Notes under the pieces: generated by a model
Database searches by the model: none
What the model was told of the DNA's origin: nothing
What the model saw: only the letters and a program-made list of their open reading frames with translations
Shown: positions 53,097-63,355 of the stretch, piece after piece
How the letters are laid out: each line of letters opens with the position of its first letter
Numbering within the stretch: position 1 is the first letter of the stretch
NCBI GenBank assembly: GCA_934047225.1
Contig: OW204001.1
Coordinates: 13,934,201 to 13,998,200 of the forward strand
DNA from: Ypsolopha sequella
Taxonomy: Eukaryota > Arthropoda > Insecta > Lepidoptera > Ypsolophidae
Length of the DNA: 64,000 bases
Direction: 5' to 3'
Translations under genes and position numbers: made by a program

Positions 53097-56051
53097 TTAG
53101 ACTATCGGCTGTAGTAGTGACTCAATTTCGTCATAGGTTTTATTTAGTATCCAATTGGTTATGATTTTTTTACATTCGTGGTATTGTTTAGGGTATATAT
53201 CTAAAGTGCTATTTATTGCATTATATAGACGGGCTGATTGTGTTAAATATTGTTTGCTGGCATATGAAGATTTTACTGTTTTTATATTAATTACTCTATC
53301 TCTCCTTCTTTTGTTAATATGAGATTGATCAAAAGTTAACGTTTTATGTCTCCTTAAGAGTGCACGTAATATATAAAGTTTTCTCACTGTCAAGGTTTGG
53401 CTGAGCAAATATAACTCGTTCGTTGGAAATCTATACGGCTTGAAATACATAACCTTAATCAAGGATCGTTGAGCTCTTTCAACTTCAATAAGTTTAGTTT
53501 TAGCGGCTCCACCCCAAGTCGGCACACAGTAACCTAATACGGATTGTGCCAAAGCAATATATATTTTATTGAGTAATATTGGAGGAGCTACATGTCTTAG
53601 AGTTTTAAAAATCCATATTAGTTTACGTGTTCTAGCGCTAAGTGCCTCTATCTGTGTTGACCAAGATAGCCTTTGATCAATCATTACACCCAAGTATTTG
53701 ATTGAAGATGATTTATTTATGACAGTGCAGTTACAGATTAAACCATCGCAGGTATGAATTTTAATGGTAAAGTCATTTTCGGGTTGAGTGCGATTGTACA
53801 TGGTAAAGCACATATAATTTGTTTTAAGCGCATTTAGAGTAAGCAAATTTGATTTTAGCCACCGCGCAATTCTGGTGAGACCTGTCTCTGTCAGCAATCG
53901 AGTACTCTCCCAAGTTGTACCAGAGAAGACAACCGCGGTGTCGTCGGCGTAAGAGAAGATCTTTGTGTTGTTTAAGTTAAGGTTGCACAAATCATTGATA
54001 TATATCAGAAATAAGGTGGGTCCTAAGACGCTACCTTGTGGTACTCCATATGTGATTTTTGAGTCGTCACTAATGTATTGTCCAAGCTTGACTTTCTGCT
54101 TCCTGTCACTGAGGTAATCTTTAAAAAGAGTCAAAGATGTGTCTCTGACACCCATTTTCTCCAACTTTTGTAAGAGAATGGAGACACAGACGGTGTCAAA
54201 AGCCTTTTTTAAGTCCACAAATACCGCGAGGCACTTTTTACCATGATCTACTTGGTCTACTATATGTGATGTCAGAGCAGTTACAGCGTCTTCTGTGGAT
54301 TTACCATTTTGAAAACCATATTGCGAGTCCGCCAGTAAATGATATTTGTTAAGGTAGTTAACTAATCTTTTATTTATTAATTTTTCTAATATTTTGGAAA
54401 TAGATGGAAGAACTGATATAGGCCTATAATTACTGATATCATCTGTGACACCACCTTTGTATACCGGTGTTATAATTGATTGCTTTAGCATTGATGGAAA
54501 AATTCCATTGGTAAAGCAGAGGTTGGTCAGATGGCATATAATAGGTACAACTTCATGGCTAGCCAATTTCAGAAAGCGAGAAGGGATATTATCCCAACCC
54601 GGGGCACTATCAGATTTTAGACTCATTAAAACACCGTGGACTTCATCATGGTCAGTTTCTAGGAGCACAAAAGAGTTACGCTGTGAATATTGAGTGTCAC
54701 AAGAAGTAAAGGAATTCGTTAGATGAGAGTTAGTTAGGATACATTCAGCCAATTGTTTCCCAACGTTAGAAAAGTAGTTATTTATATAATTGACTGATTC
54801 AATAGGAGTCGATTTTATGTTTAATAACTTTGAGTTATCTGTTTTTATTCTGTTTAAGTGTGTTATAGATTTAATGCTTTTCCATAGAGTTTTAGAATTT
54901 TTAGTAGATTTTGCCAATTGATCTCTATCATAATTTCGTTTAAGTTTCTTTATTAAATTATTACAGTGATTGCGATACCTTTTGTAAGTAATTTGTAATA
55001 TTTCATTGTGTGGATCTGATTTTAACGTTTTTTGAAGTTTATTTCTATTTTTAATGCAACGTAAGATTCCGTTTGTAATCCAGGGTTTAATTATACGTTT
55101 ACTTTTTGGAATATTTACGGTATAAGTATTTTCACGCAAGGATTCAGTGATTTTGTTGACTAATTGTTCTAATACAGAATTAGGATCATCACAATAAAGA
55201 AGTTCTGAAAGGCTCTTTTTTGCCAGACTGATCAGTGACTTATTAAAATCTGTAACAGTTTTAGTTTTCGTGCATTTGTTATTGAAAGTTTGGCAAGATA
55301 AGTTTAAGAATATCATTGAATGGTCGGTAATTGTTGTATTTAAGACAGCAATTTGAGCTGATAGTTTGTTGTTATCAATTTTTAAAATAAAGTGGTCTAA
55401 ACAATTACTTTCCCTGGTAGGAATTGTATGTCCAGGCATTAAACTGTGCATAGATAACATATTAAGATAACCTATCCTGTTGTTTCGCTCATAACTCAAA
55501 TCTGTGTCCCTTGGAATAAGGTTTATATTTAAGTCTCCGGTCAATACAATATTACTATATGATTTTAAAGTTTCCAGGTATGAATTAAGAGAATTAATGA
55601 ATTGGTCAGCATTAGTGTTGGAGGGCGATCGATATATACCTAATATAGCAGCTCCATATGTATCTATTTGGATACATGAAGCATGAACTAATTTGACTTC
55701 TTTGATATTGGTAACAATAATATCGTTCTTAATATATGCAACAACTCCATCATTTTGATTAAGATGGTGAGTTGTCACATAAGAAGTATAGTTTATCAAG
55801 GATGGAACAGGTTTGTCAGGATTAAGCCGGGATTCAGTTAATATAAGTATATCTGGGGAGGTATCGGACATGCTAAGACTTAGATTAAGGTCATCTATGT
55901 TACTGTATACGCTTCTGATATTTTGGCAAAATATTTTTAAATCATTATATTTAGATTTTATGGACTTAGAGAGATCCTCGATATTACACTGGATGGCGCG
56001 AGCAATTTCAAAAGTATCTATTTCATTTAGTGCAGATAGTGTAGTAATCAT
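53097..56051 (-). CDS. LINE ORF2: AP-like endonuclease and reverse transcriptase (984 residues)
   Basis: The frame is open with no stop. The N-terminal endonuclease/exonuclease/phosphatase domain shows KIFCQNIRSVYSN, LTESRLN, VLTGDLNINLIP and TTITDHSMIFLNLS. The reverse transcriptase shows APGWDNIPSRFLK, YRPISVLPSISKILEKLI, YGFQNGKSTEDAV, AVFVDLKKAFDTV, GVPQGSVLGPTLFLIYINDL and the catalytic SYADDTAVV. The C-terminal part ends YDEIESLLQPIV. The protein nicks chromosomal DNA and copies its own RNA there. Full length and all catalytic boxes suggest a recent copy. No RNase H is seen, as in Jockey/CR1 groups. Confidence 0.92.
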   Translation of the reverse strand: MITTLSALNEIDTFEIARAIQCNIEDLSKSIKSKYNDLKIFCQNIRSVYSNIDDLNLSLSMSDTSPDILILTESRLNPDKPVPSLINYTSYVTTHHLNQNDGVVAYIKNDIIVTNIKEVKLVHASCIQIDTYGAAILGIYRSPSNTNADQFINSLNSYLETLKSYSNIVLTGDLNINLIPRDTDLSYERNNRIGYLNMLSMHSLMPGHTIPTRESNCLDHFILKIDNNKLSAQIAVLNTTITDHSMIFLNLSCQTFNNKCTKTKTVTDFNKSLISLAKKSLSELLYCDDPNSVLEQLVNKITESLRENTYTVNIPKSKRIIKPWITNGILRCIKNRNKLQKTLKSDPHNEILQITYKRYRNHCNNLIKKLKRNYDRDQLAKSTKNSKTLWKSIKSITHLNRIKTDNSKLLNIKSTPIESVNYINNYFSNVGKQLAECILTNSHLTNSFTSCDTQYSQRNSFVLLETDHDEVHGVLMSLKSDSAPGWDNIPSRFLKLASHEVVPIICHLTNLCFTNGIFPSMLKQSIITPVYKGGVTDDISNYRPISVLPSISKILEKLINKRLVNYLNKYHLLADSQYGFQNGKSTEDAVTALTSHIVDQVDHGKKCLAVFVDLKKAFDTVCVSILLQKLEKMGVRDTSLTLFKDYLSDRKQKVKLGQYISDDSKITYGVPQGSVLGPTLFLIYINDLCNLNLNNTKIFSYADDTAVVFSGTTWESTRLLTETGLTRIARWLKSNLLTLNALKTNYMCFTMYNRTQPENDFTIKIHTCDGLICNCTVINKSSSIKYLGVMIDQRLSWSTQIEALSARTRKLIWIFKTLRHVAPPILLNKIYIALAQSVLGYCVPTWGGAAKTKLIEVERAQRSLIKVMYFKPYRFPTNELYLLSQTLTVRKLYILRALLRRHKTLTFDQSHINKRRRDRVINIKTVKSSYASKQYLTQSARLYNAINSTLDIYPKQYHECKKIITNWILNKTYDEIESLLQPIV

Positions 56052-56389
56052 AAAGTCAAATGTAGTAGACTGCAGGTGTATATTGGTTTTAGTACGTGTT
56101 CTAGTTCTAAATAATACAATTGACTACATAGATTTGAGTAATGCAAGAGAAAACGAATAGGAGTGCAATTTATTTTTGTTATGCCATAATAATAGATATA
56201 TGTATAATAATAAACTGATAGGGTTATAATGTTATAGATTGTGTAAAAGTGTGTATAAAGATATGTGATTGTGTTTGTTATTGTGAAGTGTGTAAGATTG
56301 TAAATGAATTTAGTTTGTAAAGGTGCCAAAATAGCAAGCAAGAATAAAAAGACCATATGATGGTGTAACAAATAACAAGGAAAACATAG

Positions 56390-57124
56390 TCAATTAGTGG
56401 CATTACATTTAAGATTTTGAATCTGAGCCTCATTAGTGATAGTTATAACAGGCGACATCTCATCCTTTCTTACGTAAACCTTGCCAAAAGCAGTCCAGCA
56501 AAATTTGTATGCATGCAATCGGGGGAGGTCACGAGCGAGAAAATACAGTCGCGCTGCCTTAGGTGTGAGCTGCTCTGAAATAAATATTGGCGATTCTCCG
56601 TTTTCAGTGATACCCAGGTGTTTGACGCATAGTTTTGCAGACTTGTTCTTGTAGTTGTAGGTTTTGCATGCTGCTAGAAGTTCAGTTTTCATAATTGTAG
56701 AAGATAACTCGACAATAATGATTTTGTTGTTATCCTTTTTTTTGATCCGGTAAATGTCTTTTACGTCATTGTTTGAGATCTCTGGCCCATTAACAGTTTT
56801 GGATAATTTTTTAGTTATATTTAATAAGTCTTCTTTCATCTCATTTTTCTTGCATGGAACATTTTTGATTTCAATAGAAGTCTTACGGCTGATTCTCTGC
56901 ATATCTTCCAATCTGTCTTCTAAGAAAGTGATGTAATCACGATCCTTTTTTCTTTGAATGTCCATAACATCGAGCTTCTTTTTCATATCTTCATTTTGAA
57001 CACTTAAGAGAGACATCGCACCTTCAATATTGGTTATCGACTGATGAATTTCATGAATTGAGGGTCCCATATTCTTCAATTCATTTTCTTGCTTATTAAT
57101 GAAAGATTGCAACATGCTCCTCAT
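56390..57124 (-). CDS. LINE ORF1: coiled-coil and FP-like nucleic-acid-binding protein (244 residues)
   Basis: ATG at 57124 opens MRSMLQSFINKQENELKNMG, a coiled coil to about residue 75. Then comes a domain with IEIKNVPCKKNEMKEDLLNI, VKDIYRIKKKDNNKIIIVEL and SPIFISEQLTPKAARLYFLA, ending in RDLPRLHAYKFCWTAFGKVY. This C-terminal part matches the FP/25K-like domain found in ORF1 of insect LINEs. A PHD-type N-terminal finger common in longer relatives is absent, so the 5' end may be lost. It probably coats the element RNA. Confidence 0.75.
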   Translation of the reverse strand: MRSMLQSFINKQENELKNMGPSIHEIHQSITNIEGAMSLLSVQNEDMKKKLDVMDIQRKKDRDYITFLEDRLEDMQRISRKTSIEIKNVPCKKNEMKEDLLNITKKLSKTVNGPEISNNDVKDIYRIKKKDNNKIIIVELSSTIMKTELLAACKTYNYKNKSAKLCVKHLGITENGESPIFISEQLTPKAARLYFLARDLPRLHAYKFCWTAFGKVYVRKDEMSPVITITNEAQIQNLKCNATN

Positions 57125-57409
57125 TTCTTCCTTAAAGCTTTATACCTATCAAGTTTATCTATTTATCAAAGCATAAATGAATTAAATCGCCTAAGCCGCT
57201 TAGGAGCAGTAGGAAATTCAAGCCAAAAAACACCATTCAGTTGAAACAATTTTTCATATAGAAGTTTTGGTGGTACGAAAAAGAAAAATGTTGCATATGT
57301 TGTCCTAGAGTTGATAATCCATAATACATTTTTTAAATATTTTTGGTTTGGCCATAAATGGCCATTTTGCGGTATTAAGACTGTACCTGAGCCTAGAGCA
57401 TGACCAACT

Positions 57410-57735
57410 CCAGGCTATCTAGGATTCGTTTGAAGAAATTCGGACTCTCCTTGCATTGAAAAAAATATATTTAGTTTATTAATCTTTTCTCTAGGGATGT
57501 TACGTATAAACAATGTACTAAGATTTATACTTTTGTCAAAAAAAAATGTTTTGCACCCCCCTTTTTTTTGTTTTTCAAACGTTCGCTTGAAGAACGCGGT
57601 TAAGAGATCAACTTGATTTTTTTTTTCATAAAATAGGTAATTGAAATAGGAAGGTATGTCACCTAAATTCAATATTTTTTTCCCTAGAAAATATTTCAGT
57701 ATTAGCTAAAAACCCTCCAACCAAATGTTTCGCTG
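57410..57735 (-). repeat. interspersed repeat, inverted copy of the 23090-23345 segment
   Basis: On the - strand CGCGTTCTTCAAGCGAACGT, GGGATGTTACGTATAAACAA-like and CCCTAGAGAAAAGATTAATA-like pieces parallel 23160-23330. No coding content. Confidence 0.5.
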
Positions 57736-58077
57736 CGTGAAGTCAGTCTGCGTCGAGCCCTGGCGCCTTTCGGACGTGGGACTGCGACGCTGCGCTGCAT
57801 CGCGAATTTTCTATTTTGTTTTGCAGCAATTATCTATTTTGACATTACAACATCTAGTACAAGCAAGTATCTTGAAAAACTTTACCTATAAGATGCCAAA
57901 TCTTTAAACAGAACAGAAACTTAAACGTAAACAGAATAGAATAGACGGCTTGTTGTAGTAATTCCTCAGTCCGATTTCTTTTTATAATATGTTACATTAC
58001 GCTCATAAATAATAAATATATAAAAAACATGACGAAGTTAGGTATTTATTGTATTGTCCAATTTAATAACTCTGGTT
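57736..58077. other. intergenic sequence, no recognised feature
   Basis: Nothing recognised. Confidence 0.4.
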
Positions 58078-58380
58078 AAATAAGGTGACTTTTATTTATA
58101 CAGCCAAATTCGTACGGGAGGCTTGGTGAGTGATTAGTATCACGGATAGATTATCCTTTTTGGTAATATCGCAAAATACAATTTTTTGACCTCCTATCGT
58201 AAACTCTGTTCGCTCACTTAGCGTCGGCGCTAATTAAGTTTGGCATGTTTTTTACTCGTTTTTTTATAAATTTTGGTTTTAATTGTAAATGATAAAATAT
58301 ATATTTTTATATGCTACACAATTTGGTTCAAATTAATTTTAAAGCAGATCTCGAATGTTTTCTTTGAATTGAAATATAAT

Positions 58381-58650
58381 TGACTAACTGGCCGAGTGGT
58401 AGAGCGCTCGCCTTCGATCCCAAAGGTCGTGGGTTCAATTCCCGCGGTGCAACATTAATTTGTTGCAGCTGTTAGTCCATTTGTGCCCAAAGTACGGCGA
58501 TAGGGCTCACCACCCACATAATAATCGTCACTGAAAAGCGGGTGTACCAAGAGTGAACTGCGACTTGCATTTCACAGTTCACACTTGGGAATACCTTTTA
58601 GATCCCCTCAGGGATTCATATCGTGACGATTGTTGTCCAAAATAACATTC
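58381..58650 (+). mobile_element. tRNA-derived SINE
   Basis: A-box TGGCCGAGTGGTAGAGCG, then CGATCCCAAAGGTCG and B-box GGTTCAATTCC, as in a tRNA gene, but running on into a SINE body (GAAAAGCGGGTGTACCAAGA, TCAGGGATTCATATCGTGAC) instead of ending after an acceptor stem. Sits between the left inverted end and the transposase gene. Confidence 0.7.
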
Positions 58651-58782
58651 CTCAAATGAACGCTGGGTTTCGGTTACGTAAATACAGATTGTTGCAAATT
58701 ACAAAAAGATATGATACTATTAAAATGGGGCAGTGGCGGAATAAGGGGACCGATGCGTACTGGGGCCCCCAGGTAGGTCCCT

Positions 58783-61340
58783 GTGATACTAAGGCTGATT
58801 AAATCTTGCTTTGTAATAATTGTTAACTTGGTCGGTGAATTACAAAAAACTATCCTTGGAAATGAAATTTTGTATGGAACATCAAAACTTATATCAAAAC
58901 TTACATTCAGATGTAGCTTTTGCAAATATCGCCAAGTTATCCAAACCGATTCGAAACAAAGTTGTGTTTTTGATACAAATAAGTCAGCAGTCACTGGTAT
59001 TATGGCCATAGGTGGAGGTTTTTCAGCCCTGGAACAGTTTATGTCCTCTGTTGATGTCCTAGCTATGTCCAAACGCTACTAGCAGAAAAAACATGGCGAA
59101 TTAGCTGAACAGTGGCAAGAATCTGCCGAGGATTCTATGGTAAATGCTGCATCTGAAGAAAGAGAAGCTGCTCTAAAAGAGATTAGGGTTGACGAGAATG
59201 GTACACAAATTATAGACGTGGTTGCAGACGGATCAGTGGCGTGCATAGAACTTTTTCCGGAAAATCAATGAGAAGGTCAAGTTTCACAATAAAAACAACA
59301 TGAAAAAATCTAAATAACACTTTGAAAAAAGAAAGTTTGTATGACGCCAGGGTAGGCACTGCCTACCCTAGAGTGAACATTTTCATTACATCTTTTTTTT
59401 TCAAAGTGTTATTTAAATTTTTTCATATATTTTTTGTTGTCAATCTTGACCTTCTCATTGCTTTTTTGGAAAAAAGTTCTATGCACGCCACTGAGATGGA
59501 TGCTGGGCAAAACGGTCGTACCGTTCAAATTACTCGTCTTCCTCTGGAGCTGCAGCAATAATTGGGAAGCGCTTTGGGAAGGTCCTTTTTTGGCTGTACG
59601 TAACAAGTAACGCAACAATCGCGCATAAATGTTATAAAAATTATGAAGGTTCGTCTTCGGGGATGGAATCCGATATACTGGTTGATGTTTTCAAATCATC
59701 GATTTCTATGTATAACATAATCTATGGCTGCCTCATCTCAAATGGTGCTTCCAGCACATATACCAAGATTTTAGAAGCACAACCATATAGCAACTTAACT
59801 GTGGAGAAGATCAAATGCATAAATCATTTCCTGAGAAATTTTTGCAATAAAATGCGGATGATAAGTGTAGACACAAGATTTACAGTGAAATTAAGGAAAT
59901 TGATAACACAGCAGCGTATTATGTCGATACGTCGAAATGTTAAGAAAGCTATCAAACATTATCAAAATATAGACGCTTCTGATACATTAAAAATTAATAA
60001 TCTGCACTCTGAAATCAACACTATTCTTTTTCATGTATTCCATTCACACCTCCATTGCAAAGCTTTTTATTGCTTTGAAGCAAAATGTGGTGATCCTGAA
60101 GAACTGATCGGTCAATTTCGGGGCAGTGGGCTGTGGCTTCGACTGACTGTAATCATCTCCGCTCTTGCAGCCCATGCCAGGAGTTTGCTACACAATAGCC
60201 ACAGTAATATTGTTGAGAGTTTCGACTCGACCATTGCAAAGTTTATCGGTGGAAAAAGGATTAATTTCACTAGCCGTGGTTCTTACACAGGTAGGGCATT
60301 CGCTGCTGTTTTGTCCTACAATACAAAACGGCCAATATATGAAATTCAAAAGGCAACTTTACACCAAACGCCAGCTTCAAACATTAAACAGATGGATATT
60401 AGAAAACAAAAAAGCTTTGTGTCAAAAAACAGAATTAGACGCGTAAAAAAGAGACCGCAATTTTCTAAAAAGGAAAAAAAAACAAAATGAATATGGGGCA
60501 AAATCTTCACAACCGGATATGCATAGCGAAGCTTTTGAGAATAAAAAAAAGGTTATTCTTAAAAATTTGTAAAAAATCAGCCAAATGCGCTTTAAAATAC
60601 AGGACGAAACAATTTTGCAGCAAGAAAACTCTAAATGGATGGAGTTGCGACGTAAAATGCTAACAGCTTCGTCATTCGGATCGGTCATCCTCAAAAAGCC
60701 AAAGACGAGTTACACTTCACTCGTAAAGAGGCTTCACTGGACCAAAAACCTGTCAGGAGTAGCATCAATACAAAAAACAGTTATAAAACAGTTAGAACAA
60801 CAAGAAAATGTTGATATAGCCCCTTGTGGTCTCTTCATAGATAAAGATATTCCAGTTTTAGGGGCCTCACCAGACGGAATAATTAAGAGAGAAAATGGTG
60901 AAGATTTAATAGTGGATATAAAATGCCCTATAAACGTCTACAAAATGGGCTTGCAAGAATCCATAGAAAAGAAAAAGGTTCGATTTTAGACTATCGACAA
61001 AAGTAAACTAAACATAAATAAAAATCATCCGTGGTTTTACCAAATCCAGGGCAAGCTTCATATTGCCCAGAAAAATACTTCCTTATTTGCTGTTTGGAGT
61101 GGGGAAGATAAACCGCTCAAAACCGAACATATAAAAAGAGACAATGACTTCTGGGAAAATAAAATAAAGCAAAAACTTGTTCAGTTTTACATGGAGAGCA
61201 TACTGCCAGAAAACATAGATTCGAGATTGAAAAGAGGTTTGCCTGTGCGTGAACCAGATTTCATCAAAGAAGCAATCGAAAAGAAGAACAAAGAAAAGCT
61301 AAAGAAACCACAACGAAAGAAAAAGAAAACGACAAAATAA
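58783..61340 (+). pseudogene. Mutator-like transposase plus YqaJ-type exonuclease, multiply disrupted
   Basis: Pieces in order: MAIGGGFSALEQFMSSVDVL, KKHGELAEQWQESAEDSMVN, IIDVVADG | CWAKRSYRSNYSSSSGAAAI, GKVLFLAVRNK, KCYKNYEGSSSGMESDILVD, VEKIKCINHFLRNFCNKMR. These follow the insect Mutator-like transposase domain. Then WMELRRKMLTASSFGSVI, GASPDGIIK and VDIKCP mark a YqaJ-type nuclease, ending LKRGLPVREPDFIK and a Lys-rich tail. Lesions: TAG at 59080; a hAT MITE at 59234-59493; stops and a small deletion near 59600-59635; a frameshift near 60486; TAA near 60570; TAG near 60987. A conserved Glu-rich box of the nuclease also looks altered (LSGVASIQKTVIKQLEQQ). Confidence 0.78.
59234..59493. 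mobile_element. hAT-type MITE inserted in the transposase pseudogene
   Basis: The ends CAGTGGCGTGCATAGAACTT and its inverse AAGTTCTATGCACGCCACTG are flanked by AGACGGAT (59226-59233) and AGATGGAT (59494-59501), an 8-base duplication with one later change. Removing it restores the reading VVADG-CWAKRS. The inner CTTTGAAAAAAGAAAGTTTG..CAAAGTGTT is also partly inverted. Confidence 0.85.
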
Positions 61341-61816
61341 TGAAGTTTCCTTTAGTAAAATATTGCAAAAGAGAAGAAAAGCTGGAGATAATTTGGAACA
61401 AAATAAAGAAAACATGGATCCATTACCCATAAATATAATAAGACAAATTTATGGAAGCGATGATTATTTATGAAAGCATAATTAATATAAACGTCTAAAA
61501 AACAGCACAAATTAATAAAGAACGGGGATCTACTAGTGACAATGAATCATCACAAATCAAAAAGAATAGGTTTGAAAGAATTATTGATTTTTCTGTATTT
61601 TGATACAGAAGAAATGTTCTATATTGTAAAAAAATTTATATTGCGATATAAAAATATTACTATATTATATTACATATTTAAATTAAGTGAATGTTATAAT
61701 TTGAATTCATATATTAAATGTAATAAAAAAAACATTTATTTAAGAACCAGTTCTCGTTCATAGACTAACCTTCCCGAGTCTACAGTATGAATTTGGCTAT
61801 ATAAATGAAACTCACC

Positions 61817-62133
61817 ATATATGTATAAAGGAGGGATATAAAACCCCTCTAAATATAAGTCCCTTTGCTGCCAAACTAATGTTGAAATTAAAATTATCTT
61901 GGTTAACCCCCCCCCCCCCCCTCCTAAGCTATATTATACGTGAGACGTACAATAGGTGTATTTCTGTTGATAAAAATTATAAACCGGGCAATAAGATAAG
62001 GGGCCCTATATTGGTGGGCCCCTTTTCACTCATATCATCCAGGTCTAAATGTTGCCCTGTCTAATCTCGTTTTTTAAAAGTTTTGGCAACAATAATGGAT
62101 AGTAAAAATAAAGAAAACACATTGTTTTAATAA
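61817..62133. other. sequence with a 16-base poly-C run, between the element ends
   Basis: Poly-C at about 61907-61922. No gene or repeat recognised otherwise. Confidence 0.4.
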
Positions 62134-62375
62134 CACAAACATAAAGTGACTTTTGTTGATAGAGCCATATTCAGTAACAAGGTTCGACGACCATTTTCGT
62201 GGCATTCGTAAATTACAGTTTTTTGTTTTCCCTACAAACGTAAGCCCAGCCCGAGTCAATTATTTACTATGGGAATTTAACATTTTAGTTTGCGATATTA
62301 CCAAAAAGTGGTACTGATTGGTTACTTATCAAGCCTCCAGTATGAATTTGGCTATATCAAAAAGTCACCTTATTT
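62134..62375. mobile_element. MITE related to the Mutator-like element ends
   Basis: Left GTGACTTTTGTTGATAGAGC-CATATTC and right GAATTTGGCTATATCAAAAA-GTCACC are inverted relatives of 58082-58130. Either a separate MITE or the true right end of the large element. Confidence 0.5.
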
Positions 62376-63177
62376 ATTGTTTGATGGTACGAAACCCTCA
62401 GTGCGTGATTTTGGCTAGCACTTGGGCGGTAATATTAATTTTACACTGAAGCAACCGGTCGCATATCACTTATGGGTTTCTTTAAAAAATTATAAATATT
62501 CGTAGATATCAAGTAGAATGACAATCTGAATAAATCTCAATAAATCTGAATGACATAAACATTGACACTACACATAGAAATATGCTTTTGCAGCACGGCT
62601 TTTTATTTGCTGCATGTCTATTGTATCCACAATCTATGGTAAGTTTAGTTAGATGCAGACGTGCGGGGCGCGGGGCGGGAGAACTGAGAATTTCCCCCCG
62701 CGACGCGTTAGCCACGCCCAAAACACATTTTTTTCTAGCCTATGTCATAACCTTAAGGGCCTTAAACCAAGAGTTTCATTCACCTGAGTTGCTGGCAGCC
62801 ACTCTCTGTGAAATGACAGATGACATTTGCATTTACGGCAAAGTACAAAAGAGGTTGGTTATTGATTCGATCCTTACGTATTAATGTACAGTGTTTTGAT
62901 ATCATTAAATAACATATAAGCCCCAAGTTTTAAAAAGATACTGCGATTACCTTTTTTCTTAGTTATTCCAAGAACTATTATTTCTGCATATTTTCAATAC
63001 CCTACGCTAAGCCTAACAACGGTACTAAAACTACATGGGTCCCTGCCATTCTTCTTTTGCAATGGCAAGCAAGAAAACATTTCTGTATTTGCAAAAAAAG
63101 TTGTATTAATGTTATTACCTTAATGAAATCCTAAATTAAGTTTAACTAAAGTTAACACGATATTATTAGACTGTTAG
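62376..63177. other. intergenic sequence, no recognised gene
   Basis: GC-rich patch GTGCGGGGCGCGGGGCGGGA at 62661-62680. A 100-codon frame at 62582-62884 has no domain. May be the body of the Helitron-like element ending at 63205. Confidence 0.35.
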
Positions 63178-63205
63178 GCGGAACGAAGTTCGCCGGGTCA
63201 GCTAG
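63178..63205 (+). mobile_element. Helitron 3' terminus
   Basis: GGCGGAACGAAGTTCGCC forms a hairpin, followed by GGGTCAGCTAG and T, the CTRR|T rule. The matching 5' end was not located. Confidence 0.6.
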
Positions 63206-63355
63206 TCTTTTATAAAATAAATTAAAAAACATAATTTTATAATTTTTCGTGTATTTTATACACATGAGCTGGCGCCCATGAATGTTACATTTGAAGTCGC
63301 TTACTATTTTTTTTGTTAAAAGTTTATTTCATTTCACATTTTTTTGTATTGACGG

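Larger units (their letters stand above)
52615..57127 (-). mobile_element. non-LTR retrotransposon (Jockey/CR1-type), two ORFs
   Basis: On the - strand: ORF1 (57124-56390), ORF2 (56051-53097), a CA-rich 3' UTR (about 53040-52800), AATAAA just before the end, and a tail of TTTTC/TTTCA units (about 52675-52620). No target-site duplication could be found by eye. ORF1 starts at an internal-looking Met, so the 5' end may be truncated at about 57127. Confidence 0.8.
58078..61816 (+). mobile_element. Mutator-like DNA transposon with YqaJ-type nuclease, broken copy
   Basis: The left end TAAATAAGGTGACTTTTATT then ATACAGCCAAATTCGTACGG is met in inverse by AGTCTACAGTATGAATTTGG..ATGAAACTCACC at 61777-61816. 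It is met even better by 62290-62375 (shared GATATTACCAAAAAG and TCAAGCCTCCAGTATGAATT). Between them lies the transposase/nuclease pseudogene at 58783-61340. Mutator-type elements have inverted ends of about 100 bases. No clear target duplication was found, so the right border (61816 or 62375) is open. Confidence 0.6.

Noticed and set aside
58389..58455. A functional tRNA gene
   Set aside because: A and B boxes are good, but the sequence lacks a closing acceptor stem and runs on into a body shared with the SINE at 25283, so it is a SINE head.
62582..62884. 100-codon + frame
   Set aside because: Overlaps a GC-rich patch and an opposite-strand frame; no motif or gene context.
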